A DNA stretch of 64,000 nucleotides from CBDCGS01 sp965216915. Lineage in GTDB: Bacteria; Pseudomonadota; Alphaproteobacteria; UBA828. Positions 23,635 through 32,771 of the stretch are shown here, piece by piece. The first letter of the stretch is position 1. The number at the start of each line of letters is the position of its first letter. Made by a program: the position numbers and the translations under genes. Location: NCBI GenBank assembly GCA_965216915.1, contig CBDCGS010000008.1, positions 267,759 to 331,758 of the forward strand. The letters run 5' to 3'. The notes below the pieces were generated by a model, which worked only from the letters and a program-made list of their open reading frames with translations, did not search any database and was not told where the DNA came from.

Positions 23635-24717
23635 TTACAAGTCTTGGCTAGCAGGGAACACAAAAGTGCGGCTGGGGTCAAGCTGAATGCGCACGCGCTG
23701 CGTCCCCTGAGGCACGATTCTGTCAACTGCCCGAATGGTTAAGCGCAAATCGGTGCCATCCGGGATGACCGTCAGCAGGCTGGTCACGCCGAGCAACCGG
23801 CTCTCCACGATACTGGCGGGCACCCAGCCTTCCGTGCCGGGCGCATCCGCCGGCGCAACCGAAACGCCGTCGGGGCGGGAAAAGACCCGCACGGCGCAGC
23901 CCTCGCTCGCCCCGGTCGGGACGGCGCCGATCGGCGTTTCCACCCGGCCGCCGCGGGCGCGGCCATCGAAGATCATCGGCGCGCCGAAGAAACGTGCCAC
24001 GAAGGGGCTCGCCGGCCGCAGGTAAAGCGCGCGCGGCGCGCCAGCTTGCACGATTTCGCCGGCGCGCATCAAAGCGATGCGGTCGGCGATGAGCAGCGCC
24101 TCGTCGGCGTCGTGGGTGACGAGAAGCGTCGGCACGCCCTCCTCCTTGAGGAGCCGCGCGGTGTCGTCGCGCACACGTTCGCGCAGGGCTTGATCGAGGC
24201 CGGAAAAGGGTTCGTCCAGTAGCATCGCGTCCGGGTGCGGCGCCAGCGCACGTGCGAGGGCGACGCGTTGCTGCTCACCGCCGGAGAGCGTGTGCGGATA
24301 GGCGTCGGCAAGGTGGCCGAGGTCGAGGCGGGCAAGCAGCGCCTCGGCGCTCAACCGTCGCGCGCTGCGGTCGCGCCCGACGAGGCCGAACGCGACATTG
24401 TCGATCACGCGCAGATGCGGAAAGAGCGCATAGTCCTGGAACATGAGGCCGACCCGGCGGTCCTCGGGCGCCAGAAACACGCCGTCCCCCGCCACCTCGC
24501 GCCCGCCGATCCAGACGCGCCCGGCGCTCTGTCGCTCGAGACCGGCCGCGATGCGCAGTGTCGTGGTCTTGCCGCAGCCCGACGGGCCGAGCAGGCACAC
24601 GATCTCGCCCGAGCCGACCGCGAGGTCGAGGCCGCGCACCACCGGCAGGCGCTCATAGCTGTGCTCGATGCCCTCCAGCACGAGGCCGGCTTTGGTGGGA
24701 GCGTTTGGCTTGGACAT
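23635..24717 (-). CDS. fbpC: Ferric iron ABC transporter ATP-binding protein
   Basis: A 360-residue ATPase of the FbpC/PotA type. Walker A is 'LLGPSGCGKTT', the Q loop is 'MFQDYALFPHL', the signature 'LSGGEQQRVALARAL', Walker B 'MLLDEPFSGLD', and the switch histidine lies in 'LLVTHDADEAL'. Residues about 240-360 form the regulatory TOBE region. It follows the large permease gene by 6 bases. Iron is inferred from the two-in-one permease and the Fur-like box upstream; thiamine or polyamine ATPases have the same motifs. Confidence 0.85.
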   Translation of the reverse strand: MSKPNAPTKAGLVLEGIEHSYERLPVVRGLDLAVGSGEIVCLLGPSGCGKTTTLRIAAGLERQSAGRVWIGGREVAGDGVFLAPEDRRVGLMFQDYALFPHLRVIDNVAFGLVGRDRSARRLSAEALLARLDLGHLADAYPHTLSGGEQQRVALARALAPHPDAMLLDEPFSGLDQALRERVRDDTARLLKEEGVPTLLVTHDADEALLIADRIALMRAGEIVQAGAPRALYLRPASPFVARFFGAPMIFDGRARGGRVETPIGAVPTGASEGCAVRVFSRPDGVSVAPADAPGTEGWVPASIVESRLLGVTSLLTVIPDGTDLRLTIRAVDRIVPQGTQRVRIQLDPSRTFVFPASQDL

Positions 24718-24723
24718 AATCGT

Positions 24724-26421
24724 TCAGGTCGCCTGGCTCGTGATGGTCGCCCACCCCGGACGCGCCCGCGAAATCGCGAGGCTCAAGAGAATAACCGGGA
24801 CGAGGCCGACGGCGACAATCGTGAGCGCCGGTGTGGCCGCCGCGGCGAGCTGCTCGTCGGAGGCGCGCTCGAAGGCCTGAATGGCGAGGGTGTCGAAATT
24901 GAAGGGGCGCAGGATCAGCGTCGCGGGCAGCTCCTTCATGACGTCGACGAACACCAGGAGGCCCGCGGTCAGCAGGCTGCTCGCAATCATCGGCACATGA
25001 ACCTGCATCACGGTGCGTGTCGGCCGGGCGCCGAGCGTGCGGGCGGCGCCGTCCACGGCCGGCGTCACCTTGGCGAGGCTCGCCTCGACCGTGTTCAGCG
25101 AGACCGCGAGGAAGCGCACCAGATAGGCGAAGATGAGCGCGATGATGGTGCCGCTGAAGAGGAGGCCGATGGTGACGCCGAGGGCATCGTTGAGCCAGGC
25201 GTTGAGGCCGCGGTCCAGCCAGGCGAGGGGGATAAGCACGCCGACCGCGATCACCGAGCCCGGCACGGCATAGCCGAGGGCGGCGAGGCGCGCGGCACCG
25301 CGTGCGACGGCGCTTGGCCGGAGCCGCTTGCCATACGCGATGGCGAGCGCCACGGCGACGGCGAGCGCCGCGGCGAGCGCGGCCAGCAACACGCTGTTCG
25401 CCGCGGCTCCACCCAGGCGCAGCGCGCCGTCGCCTCCCGCTTCAACCACCCATGCGAGGAGCTGGCCCGCCGGGATGCCGAAGCCGAGCGCCAGCGGCAA
25501 GAGGCAGGCGAGGGCGGCCAGCACCGCGCGCCAGCCGCGCAGATCGAAATGCGGCAGCACGCGGTAGCGGCGCGAGGTATGGAAATAGCGCCGCCGACCG
25601 CGCGAGAACCGCTCCAACGCGATCAACACGAAGACGAAGCCGAGCAGGATTGCGGCGAGTTTCGTGGCGGCGATCGGGTCACCGAGGCCGAACCAGGTGC
25701 GGTAGATCCCCGTCGTGAAGGTGTCGACACCAAAATGCTGCACCGCGCCGAAATCGCTGAGCGTCTCCATCAAAGCCAGCGCCACGCCGGTCGCGATCGC
25801 CGGGCGGGCGAGCGGGATCGCGATCTCGGTGAAGATGCGCCGGGGCGAGCGGCCGAGCGTGCGCCCGATCTCCAGCACGCACACCGATTGCTCCAAGAAC
25901 GCCGCGCGCGCCAGCATGTAGACATAAGGGTAGAGGACGAGCGAGAGGACGAGCGCGGCGCCGCCCACCGAGCGGATCTCCGGGAACCAATAGTCCGTCC
26001 GCTGCCAGCCAAACCAGCCGCGCAAGCCCGATTGCACGGGCCCGGCATAGTCGAGAAGCCCGGCATAGGTATAGGCGATCGCGTAGGCCGGCATGGCGAG
26101 CGGCACGATCAACGCCCATTCGAACACCGCGCGTCCGGGAAAGCAGCACATCGTGACGAGCCACGCCGTGCCGACGCCGAGGACGAACGTGCCGATCCCG
26201 ACGCCGAACACCAGCCAGATCGTGTTGATCAGGTAGTGCGGCAGCACCGTCTCGGTCAGGTGGCCCCAGACGTCGCTCGACGGCAACACGCCATGGGCGA
26301 GCACGACGGCGACCGGCACCGCGACGAGCAGCGCCATCACGACGGGCGCCACCGCCCAGCCACTCGGCCGTCGGAAGCGGGCGCGGGGCCATCCTCCGCG
26401 GCCGATGTCGAGCAAGGTCAT
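24724..26421 (-). CDS. fbpB: Ferric iron ABC transporter permease, fused double-length
   Basis: A 565-residue permease with about twelve membrane helices, made of two halves. Each half carries an EAA loop ('EIGRTLGRSPRRIFTEIAIP' near residue 195 and 'GAARTLGARPTRTVMQVHVP' near 460). This double layout is typical of FbpB/SfuB iron permeases. A Fur-like site lies 84-98 bases upstream of the start. The periplasmic ferric-binding protein that should deliver the substrate is not present anywhere in the window, so it must be encoded elsewhere or the system differs. Confidence 0.87.
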   Translation of the reverse strand: MTLLDIGRGGWPRARFRRPSGWAVAPVVMALLVAVPVAVVLAHGVLPSSDVWGHLTETVLPHYLINTIWLVFGVGIGTFVLGVGTAWLVTMCCFPGRAVFEWALIVPLAMPAYAIAYTYAGLLDYAGPVQSGLRGWFGWQRTDYWFPEIRSVGGAALVLSLVLYPYVYMLARAAFLEQSVCVLEIGRTLGRSPRRIFTEIAIPLARPAIATGVALALMETLSDFGAVQHFGVDTFTTGIYRTWFGLGDPIAATKLAAILLGFVFVLIALERFSRGRRRYFHTSRRYRVLPHFDLRGWRAVLAALACLLPLALGFGIPAGQLLAWVVEAGGDGALRLGGAAANSVLLAALAAALAVAVALAIAYGKRLRPSAVARGAARLAALGYAVPGSVIAVGVLIPLAWLDRGLNAWLNDALGVTIGLLFSGTIIALIFAYLVRFLAVSLNTVEASLAKVTPAVDGAARTLGARPTRTVMQVHVPMIASSLLTAGLLVFVDVMKELPATLILRPFNFDTLAIQAFERASDEQLAAAATPALTIVAVGLVPVILLSLAISRARPGWATITSQAT

Positions 26422-26504
26422 GGCGTGTCAGATCGGTCCGTGCGGCGCGCGCCCCGCACACACATCGGCCAGGCGCGCCGCCTGGCCGGAGCGTCTGCAA
26501 GTGC

Positions 26505-26519
26505 AAATCATTATCATTG
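26505..26519 (-). promoter_or_regulatory. Fur-like box upstream of the iron transporter
   Basis: Read toward fbpB the site is CAATGATAATGATTT, which matches the repeated ATGATAAT hexamer layout of Fur boxes and overlaps a GATAAT -10-like sequence. It is an AT-rich patch in G+C-rich DNA. The rest of the 336-base gap 26422-26757 shows an inverted repeat GGCCAGGCGcgccGCCTGGCC near 26468 but no gene. Confidence 0.6.
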
Positions 26520-26757
26520 CTGGAACTCTAGCGCGGGCTCCCTGTCCGTGTCGAGCGCGTCGCCGCCCCGAGGTGCGGCGGCCTGCGCAGCGCGGCCGTG
26601 TGGAGAGCGCGGCGCGCACTCCCTAGGCTACCACCCCAGCGCATGTGCAGGGGGGCACAGGTACGCAGGTTCGGCGCAGGCGCGCAAGGGCGTTGCAGGA
26701 AACCGCGCACACAACGTGATTGATCGCCGGCGCGCGCCACCGCCCGGTGTGCGCGCC

Positions 26758-27528
26758 TTAAGCGCTGCGCGGCAGCGCGGCGAGCTCGGGGGGTGTGTCG
26801 TCCGTTGCGGTTGCGCCGAGGCCGCCATTGTCGTCCGCATCATCCCCATCGTCCGCAGTGTCTTCAGCGGTTGGGAAGGGAAGCGGCAGCACGTCGTCGC
26901 CGGCGTCGTCGGCGCGCTCGCCGATGCGGGCGTCGGCGAGGTCGAGGAGGCCCGCGGCCTTCAGCTCGTCGACGCCCGGCAGGTCGTCGAGCGAGGCGAG
27001 GCCGAAATGCTCGAGAAAGGCAGGGGTGGTGACCCACGTGACCGGCCGCCCCGGCGAGCGACGGCGGCCCTTCGGCGCGATCCACTCCGCCTCGAGCAGC
27101 AGGTCGAGCGTGCCGCGGCTCAAGCCGACGCCGCGGATCTCCTCGATCTCGGCGCGCGTGACGGGTTGGTGGTAGGCGATGATCGCAAGCGTCTCGAGCG
27201 CAGCGCGCGAGAGCTTGCGGCGCACCACGCGGCGCACGGTCAGCCGGTCGGCGAGATCGGGCGCGGTGCGAAAGGCAAAGCCCCCCGCCACCTCGATCAG
27301 GTTGACGCCGCGATGACGGTAGAGCGCGGCAAGGTCGGCTAGCAGGTCGTCGATCTCGGTGGTGGAGCGGACCTGCACCGCGAGGGTGGTGCGATCGAGC
27401 GGATGGTCGGCGGAGAAGATCAACGCTTCGAGGACCCTGAGATCCGTCGCGCGGCGTTCCGCCGCCTCCGTCGGCTCGTCGGCGGCTGCGGCCGGGTGGT
27501 CGGCCGTGCTGGCTGGCATGTCACTCAT
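26758..27528 (-). CDS. scpB: Segregation and condensation protein B
   Basis: A 256-residue subunit of the SMC-ScpAB condensin that compacts and segregates the chromosome. Two winged-helix domains span residues about 28-190 ('LEALIFSADHPLDRTTLA', 'AALETLAIIAYHQPVTRAEI', 'RGVGLSRGTLDLLLE'). The tail from about residue 205 is acidic and low in complexity. The ATG overlaps the scpA stop by 4 bases (ATGA), so the two are coupled. A 336-base gap with a Fur box then separates it from fbpB. Confidence 0.93.
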   Translation of the reverse strand: MSDMPASTADHPAAAADEPTEAAERRATDLRVLEALIFSADHPLDRTTLAVQVRSTTEIDDLLADLAALYRHRGVNLIEVAGGFAFRTAPDLADRLTVRRVVRRKLSRAALETLAIIAYHQPVTRAEIEEIRGVGLSRGTLDLLLEAEWIAPKGRRRSPGRPVTWVTTPAFLEHFGLASLDDLPGVDELKAAGLLDLADARIGERADDAGDDVLPLPFPTAEDTADDGDDADDNGGLGATATDDTPPELAALPRSA

Positions 27529-28301
27529 GCGAGCTCCTTTCGGCGAAGATAGATGGCCCCGAAGGGCTTCGACTGGCGGAGGCTGAGCTTGCCCTCGCGC
27601 GCGAGCTCGAGGCTTGCCGCGAGCGTGCTCGCGAGGGCCGAGCGTTGACGCGCGCGGTCGCCCTGCTCGTCGGGCAGGAAGCGTGTGAGCGATTCCCAGT
27701 CCGGCACGCTGCCCAACAGGCCTGTGAGCCGGCGGTACGCGCTTTCCATCGAGTAATAGTGCGAGGCTTCGACGATCAGCGCGCGGGGCGCACGCTTGGT
27801 GCGGTGGCGGGCATAGGCGTCGAGCAGCTCGAAGAGGCTCGCATGATAGACGGGCGTCGTCTCGACCGAGAGGCCCTCCGGCGCGCCACCCGCGAACACC
27901 TCCTGCCCGAGCTGCGGGCGCGCCATCAGGCGGCCGGCAACATCGCGCATGGCCTCGAGCCGGCGCAGCCGGTGGGCCAGCGCCTCGGCCATCTCGGCGG
28001 CCGACGGCTCATCCTCCTCGCTCTCCACCTCGGGCAGCAGCAAGCGGGATTTGAGATAGGCGAGCCACGCGGCCATCACCAGATATTCCGCGGCGATCTC
28101 CAAGCGCAGCTGGCGCGCACTGCCGATGAAGGCGAGATATTGCTCGGCCAGCTGCAGGATGGAGATACGCGCGAGATCGACCTTCTGCGAGCGCGCGAGG
28201 GTCAGCAGAACGTCGAGCGGGCCCTCATAGCCGTCGAGATCGAGGATCAGCGCGCCCTCATTGTCGCGCACCTCCTCGAATGGCGTCTCGTCGCGGGTCA
28301 C
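27525..28301 (-). CDS. scpA: Segregation and condensation protein A
   Basis: A 258-residue kleisin that bridges the SMC heads. The N-terminal helix region 'LILDLDGYEGPLDVLLTLA' and 'YLVMAAWLAYLKSRLLLP' are hallmark ScpA stretches, and the C-terminal winged helix ends 'KPFGAIYLRRKE'. It overlaps the peptidase gene upstream and scpB downstream by 4 bases each, in an operon that runs from 35690 to here. Confidence 0.94.
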   Translation of the reverse strand: MTRDETPFEEVRDNEGALILDLDGYEGPLDVLLTLARSQKVDLARISILQLAEQYLAFIGSARQLRLEIAAEYLVMAAWLAYLKSRLLLPEVESEEDEPSAAEMAEALAHRLRRLEAMRDVAGRLMARPQLGQEVFAGGAPEGLSVETTPVYHASLFELLDAYARHRTKRAPRALIVEASHYYSMESAYRRLTGLLGSVPDWESLTRFLPDEQGDRARQRSALASTLAASLELAREGKLSLRQSKPFGAIYLRRKELA

Positions 28302-28999
28302 AATCGCGGTAGCTCCAAGCCGAACACCCAGCCGATCACCTGCACGATCGCACGCACCGGCGGGAAGATGATCTCAGCGAGCGGGCTGAAATAGGTCCCG
28401 AACTCCTGGGCGATCAGCGGCACGACGATCAGCAGCACCAACAGCACCACGATGCCAAACCGTTCGAGTCGTGCAAAGACCCGCGCTTGGCGGAGCGGCA
28501 AGATGCCCACCAGCACGCGTCCACCGTCGAGCGGCGGCAGCGGGATCAGGTTGAACACCGCGAGTACGACGTTGAGGAAGATCCCGATAAAGAAGGTGTG
28601 GTACCACCAGGCGCCGAAGCCCGCGGGAAAAAGGGGCGCCGCATGCAACAACAGGGCAGCGAGGCACGCCAAGAGGATGTTCGCGGCCGGGCCGGCCAAG
28701 GCGACCCAAATCATGTCGCGGCGCGGGTTGCGTAGACGCGCCGGGTTGACCGGTACCGGTTTCGCAAAGCCGAACACGAACGGCGCCTTCAAGAGGATCA
28801 AGAGCGCCGGCAGCACGATCGTGCCGAACGGGTGGATGTGCTTGAGTGGGTTGAACGTGACGCGCCCAAGCTCGTAGGCCGTGGTGTCGCCGAGCTGCTT
28901 CGCCATCCAGCCATGCGCCGCCTCGTGCAGGGTGATGGCGAACAAGATCGGGATCACCCAGACCGACGCCTGCAGCATGAAGTCGGCAATGTCACTCAC
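28298..28999 (-). CDS. Site-2-protease-family M50 membrane metallopeptidase
   Basis: A 233-residue rhomboid-unrelated intramembrane zinc protease of the short M50 type. The zinc motif is in 'FAITLHEAAHGW', and the second ligand lies in 'NLIPLPPLDGGRVLVG'. About six membrane helices are present and no PDZ domain, so it differs from RseP. The start is a GTG at 28999 that overlaps the nagZ end by 8 bases; the longer open frame upstream shadows nagZ. Its natural substrate is unknown. Its position between nagZ and scpA is common in alphaproteobacteria. Confidence 0.9.
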   Translation of the reverse strand: MSDIADFMLQASVWVIPILFAITLHEAAHGWMAKQLGDTTAYELGRVTFNPLKHIHPFGTIVLPALLILLKAPFVFGFAKPVPVNPARLRNPRRDMIWVALAGPAANILLACLAALLLHAAPLFPAGFGAWWYHTFFIGIFLNVVLAVFNLIPLPPLDGGRVLVGILPLRQARVFARLERFGIVVLLVLLIVVPLIAQEFGTYFSPLAEIIFPPVRAIVQVIGWVFGLELPRL

Positions 29000-30020
29000 C
29001 CAGGAGCTCCGCGAGCGCGCGGCTGGCCCCGACCGGATCGAAGGGTTCCGGCGGTTCCACCATTGCCGTCGCACGGCCATAGCGCATGGACGCATCGGCG
29101 GTGAGCGGCTTGACTGACCGCGCCACGTCCGTCATCTCGTCCCAATCGCCATTACAGTGCAGCGCGACATCGCAACCCGCGGCCAGCGCGGCGGCCGCCC
29201 GCTCCCCGACCGTGCCGGAGAGCGCGCCCATAGAGAGATCGTCGGTGAAGAGCAGTCCGTCGAAGCCGATCGCGCCCCTGATGGCATCGGCGATCACGAT
29301 GGGCGAGAGGGTCGCCGGACGATCCGGGTCGATCGCCGTGTAGCAAACATGGGCCGTGATCCCGAGCGGCATGTCGTTGAGTGCACGAAAGGGCACGTAG
29401 TCATTGGCGTCGAGGTCCGCAAGGCTGGCGGTGACCACCGGGAGCGAGAGGTGGCTATCTACCGCTGCGCGACCGTGGCCCGGCATGTGCTTGATCACCG
29501 GCAGCACGGCGCCGGCGAAAAAGCCCTCGCACGCCGCGCGCCCGAGCTGGGCGACCAGGGCCGGGGAGGCCCCGAGCGCGCGGTCGCCGACCACGCGATC
29601 GGCGCCGGCGAACCCAAGATCCAGAACCGGCGCGCAGTTGATCGTGATCCCGACACCCGCGAGGTCATGCGCGATCAGCTGCGCGTTGAGCCTGACCGCG
29701 CGCAGTGCGGCGGCCTCGCTCTCGACCGCGAGCGCGCCGAGCCGCGCCGGTGCCGGCGGCGCCCGCCAATGGGGCGCGCCCATGCGCACCACGCGCCCGC
29801 CTTCCTGGTCGATCAGAACCGGCGCGTCCGCGCGGCCGACGCTGGCGCGCAGATCGTCGATCAGGGTGCGCAGCTGATCCGGGTTCTCGCAATTGCGTTT
29901 GAACAGGATGAAGCCGAGCGGTTGCACGTCGGCGAACAGGCGCCGCTCTTCCCGGCCGAGCGTCGCGCCCGCGCAGCCGAAGACGACCGCGCTCGAGGGA
30001 CCGTTTTTGCTGGTGCTCAC
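28992..30020 (-). CDS. nagZ: Beta-N-acetylhexosaminidase
   Basis: A 342-residue glycoside hydrolase family 3 enzyme that removes GlcNAc from anhydromuropeptides during cell-wall recycling in the cytoplasm. Family landmarks are 'DQEGGRVVRM', the flexible catalytic loop 'IKHMPGHGRAAVDSH' with its histidine and aspartate, and the nucleophile region 'LLFTDDLSMGAL'. Length and single-domain layout fit NagZ. It follows the SPOR protein by 13 bases. Confidence 0.93.
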   Translation of the reverse strand: MSTSKNGPSSAVVFGCAGATLGREERRLFADVQPLGFILFKRNCENPDQLRTLIDDLRASVGRADAPVLIDQEGGRVVRMGAPHWRAPPAPARLGALAVESEAAALRAVRLNAQLIAHDLAGVGITINCAPVLDLGFAGADRVVGDRALGASPALVAQLGRAACEGFFAGAVLPVIKHMPGHGRAAVDSHLSLPVVTASLADLDANDYVPFRALNDMPLGITAHVCYTAIDPDRPATLSPIVIADAIRGAIGFDGLLFTDDLSMGALSGTVGERAAAALAAGCDVALHCNGDWDEMTDVARSVKPLTADASMRYGRATAMVEPPEPFDPVGASRALAELLGE

Positions 30021-30033
30021 GCGTGCCTATGGC

Positions 30034-31017
30034 TCAGTTGGCGACGACGAAGCAGCCGACATCCTGGGTCTTGAGACGCCGGCAAACGTCCTCGGCGCCG
30101 GCGCGGCTGGTGAACGGTCCTGCGCGAAGCCTGTACCAGGTGCCGGTGTCGCTGTTGTCGGCCCGCACGACGATCGGGCTGAGCCGTCCGAGGATCGCGC
30201 CCTGGTTCGCGCTCAACCGCCGCCACTCCGCGCGCGCCGCGGGCTCCGAGCGGGAGGCGACGAGCTGCACGAGGAAGCGGCCGGAGAGCGCCGAGGGATG
30301 GCTCGCCCCGGTCGCGCGCGTTGCGGCATCGGCTGTGCGCGTCGCGCGTGAAAGGGCTGCGATGCGCACGGGCTTGGCGCGTGGCCGCGGCGGTGCCGCC
30401 TCCGGCGCTCGCGCGGCCGCGGCGGCCGTCTCAGCTGGAGCCGGGTCGAGGGCGGCGAGCATCGGCGCCGGCTCGTCCGCGCGCGCGGCAGGCGCTCCGC
30501 CCGCGGGGTCGGGGAGCGCTTCGAGCGCGACCTCGGGCGCCGGCGCGGCCGTGACCCGGTCGGACGCGCGGTCCGGCGTCTCGGCAGTGCCGGCCGCAGG
30601 GCTCACGCGATCGAGCGTCTCCGCCGCGTCGGCGATGGCCTCAGGCTCCGGCGGTGCCACCGGTTCCTCGGGTGGCGGCAGGAGCTGCTCCGTGTCGGGC
30701 ACCGGCGCCTCGCCCTCGCTCAGGCTCTGATAGATCAGCCTGCCGCGGTCCGGCACCTCGATGCCGCCGGGATCGGCGGGTCGGACCTTGAAGGGGCGTG
30801 CGTCGGCGGTCACGAGCGGCACCGGCAGGGTCGCATCCGATGTCGTGAAGATGTGGTCGGTCAGCGCCCACGCGATGCTCGCCGCGCCCATCGCGCCCAA
30901 CAGCGCGACGACCGGCACCATCGGCGGCCGCCGTCGTCTGGCGTCGCCCTGGTCGATGCTCGCGGGATCATCGCCTCTGGTGGCGCGGGGCTGCCCGTCA
31001 CCCGTGCCTTCGCTCAT
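30034..31017 (-). CDS. SPOR-domain membrane protein
   Basis: A 327-residue bitopic protein. A cytoplasmic basic N-terminus (residues 1-32) leads to one membrane helix ('VVALLGAMGAASIAWAL'), a long Pro/Ala/Glu-rich periplasmic linker, and a C-terminal SPOR domain ('GRFLVQLVASRSEPAARAEW' through 'GPFTSRAGAEDVCRRLKTQD'). SPOR domains bind glycan strands lacking stem peptides and place proteins at the septum. Its ATG overlaps the argS stop (ATGA), the usual argS-SPOR-nagZ order. Confidence 0.9.
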   Translation of the reverse strand: MSEGTGDGQPRATRGDDPASIDQGDARRRRPPMVPVVALLGAMGAASIAWALTDHIFTTSDATLPVPLVTADARPFKVRPADPGGIEVPDRGRLIYQSLSEGEAPVPDTEQLLPPPEEPVAPPEPEAIADAAETLDRVSPAAGTAETPDRASDRVTAAPAPEVALEALPDPAGGAPAARADEPAPMLAALDPAPAETAAAAARAPEAAPPRPRAKPVRIAALSRATRTADAATRATGASHPSALSGRFLVQLVASRSEPAARAEWRRLSANQGAILGRLSPIVVRADNSDTGTWYRLRAGPFTSRAGAEDVCRRLKTQDVGCFVVAN

Positions 31018-32771
31018 CGCATCTCCTCGGCAGGCTCGACTCCGAACAGGAGAAGCCCCTCAGAAATAACCATCTTCACCGCGCTGATCAATGCGAGCCG
31101 TGCGCGCGTGCGCTCCTGCGCGTCGGCGTCGATGAAGCGGAGAGAGGGCTCGTCGTTGCCACGGTTCCAGAGCAGGTGGAAGGCCGCCGCAAGCTCTTGA
31201 AGATAGAACGCGATGCGATGGGGCTCATGCGCGAGTGCGGCGCCGGTGACGGTGCCGGGCCAGGCGGCGAGGCGCTTGATCAGATCGAGCTCGCCCGGAT
31301 CGCGCAGAGGGTCGAGCGGGGCGTCGGCCAGCGCGTCCGGCGCGCGATCGACATCGGGCAGCGCCTCGGCCGCATTGCGCAGCACCGAGCAGATGCGCGC
31401 ATGGGCGTACTGCACGTAGAAAACGGGATTGTCCTTAGACTGCTCGGTCACGCGCGTGAGGTCGAAATCGAGCGGCGCGTCGTTGCGCCGCGTCAGCATG
31501 ATGAAGCGCACGACGTCCTTGCCGACGCGGTCGACCACGTCGCGGAGCGTGACGAACTGGCCCGCGCGCTTCGACATGGTGACCGGCGTGCCGTCGTCGA
31601 GCAGCTTGACCATTTGGCAAAGCTTCACGTCCAGTTGCGCCGCGCGCTCGGAGAGTGCGGCAACCGCCGCCTGCATGCGCTTGACGTAACCCCCATGGTC
31701 GGCGCCCCACACGTCGATCATGTCGGTGAAGCCGCGCTCGATCTTGTCGCGGTGATAGGCGATGTCGGTCGCGAAATAGGTCCAGCTGCCGTCGGATTTG
31801 CGGAGCGGCCGGTCGACGTCGTCGCCGAACGCGGTGGCACGGAACAGGCTCTGCGGGCGGGGCTCCCAGTCGTCGGGGTTGGGCTTGCCCTTCGGGGGCT
31901 CGAGCACGCCGGTGTAGATCAGCTCTTCGCTCTCCAGCGCGCCGAAGGCGTCGTCGACCTGCCCGGCCTCGACCAGCTCGCGCTCCGAGCGGAACACGTC
32001 GTGGGCCACGCCGAGCGCCGCGAGGTCGTCGCGGATCAGCGCCATCATCGCCTCGATCGCAAACGCGCGCGTCGCCGGCAGCCAGTCCGCCTCGTCGGCG
32101 TCCATCCAGCGCGCGCCGTCTCGCGCCGCAAGCGCTCGGCCTACGGGCACGAGGTAGTCGCCGGGGTAGAGCCCCTCGGGGATCGCCTCGATGGTTTCGC
32201 CCTGGGCCTCGCGGTAGCGTAGATAGACCGAGCGCGCGAGCGCATCGACCTGCGCGCCCGCGTCGTTGATGTAGTACTCGCGCGTCACCGCGAAGCCGAC
32301 ATGGGCCAGCAGATGCGCGAGCGCGTCGCCCACCACGGCGCCCCGCGCATGGCCGACATGGAGCGGCCCGGTGGGGTTGGCCGAGACATATTCGACGTTG
32401 ACGGCGCGCCCTTCGCCGATGTCGCTCCGGCCATAGGCCCCGTCGGCGCGCAAGATGTCGACGAGGCGCGCCCGCCAATGCGCGTCGGTCAAACGCAGGT
32501 TGAGAAAGCCCGGGCCCGCGACCTCGACCGCGGCGATCGCTTCGTGCGCCCCCAAGCCCTCGGCGAGCAGGGCCGCGAGATCGCGCGGTTTCATACGCGC
32601 CTGCTTGGCGAGCACCAACGCCACGTTGCTCGCGGCATCGCCATGCGCCGCCTCGCGGGGCGCCTCCACCGTCACGGCCCCGAGGTTGAGGTCGCCCGGC
32701 AGGTCGCCGCGCGCACGGAGCGCCTCGACCGCGGCGACCACCAGCGCCCTCAGCTCGTCGAACACGCTCAC
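31014..32771 (-). CDS. argS: Arginyl-tRNA synthetase
   Basis: A 585-residue class I synthetase. The HIGH motif appears as 'PTGPLHVGHARG', the KMSK-like motif as 'VTMSKRAGQF'. The N-terminal Add-1 domain (residues 1-95) and C-terminal helical anticodon-binding domain with a final 'ALIKAVKMVI'-like stretch (here 'ALISAVKMVISEGLLLFG') are in place. Its ATG overlaps the dgt stop by 4 bases. Confidence 0.97.
   Translation of the reverse strand: MSVFDELRALVVAAVEALRARGDLPGDLNLGAVTVEAPREAAHGDAASNVALVLAKQARMKPRDLAALLAEGLGAHEAIAAVEVAGPGFLNLRLTDAHWRARLVDILRADGAYGRSDIGEGRAVNVEYVSANPTGPLHVGHARGAVVGDALAHLLAHVGFAVTREYYINDAGAQVDALARSVYLRYREAQGETIEAIPEGLYPGDYLVPVGRALAARDGARWMDADEADWLPATRAFAIEAMMALIRDDLAALGVAHDVFRSERELVEAGQVDDAFGALESEELIYTGVLEPPKGKPNPDDWEPRPQSLFRATAFGDDVDRPLRKSDGSWTYFATDIAYHRDKIERGFTDMIDVWGADHGGYVKRMQAAVAALSERAAQLDVKLCQMVKLLDDGTPVTMSKRAGQFVTLRDVVDRVGKDVVRFIMLTRRNDAPLDFDLTRVTEQSKDNPVFYVQYAHARICSVLRNAAEALPDVDRAPDALADAPLDPLRDPGELDLIKRLAAWPGTVTGAALAHEPHRIAFYLQELAAAFHLLWNRGNDEPSLRFIDADAQERTRARLALISAVKMVISEGLLLFGVEPAEEMR

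Noticed and set aside
24235..27342. A 1035-codon plus-strand open frame opposite the iron transporter and scpB.
   Set aside because: It is Arg/His/Glu-rich, has no domain, and runs antisense to fbpC, fbpB and scpB, whose motifs are unmistakable; it is an artefact of G+C-rich codon bias.
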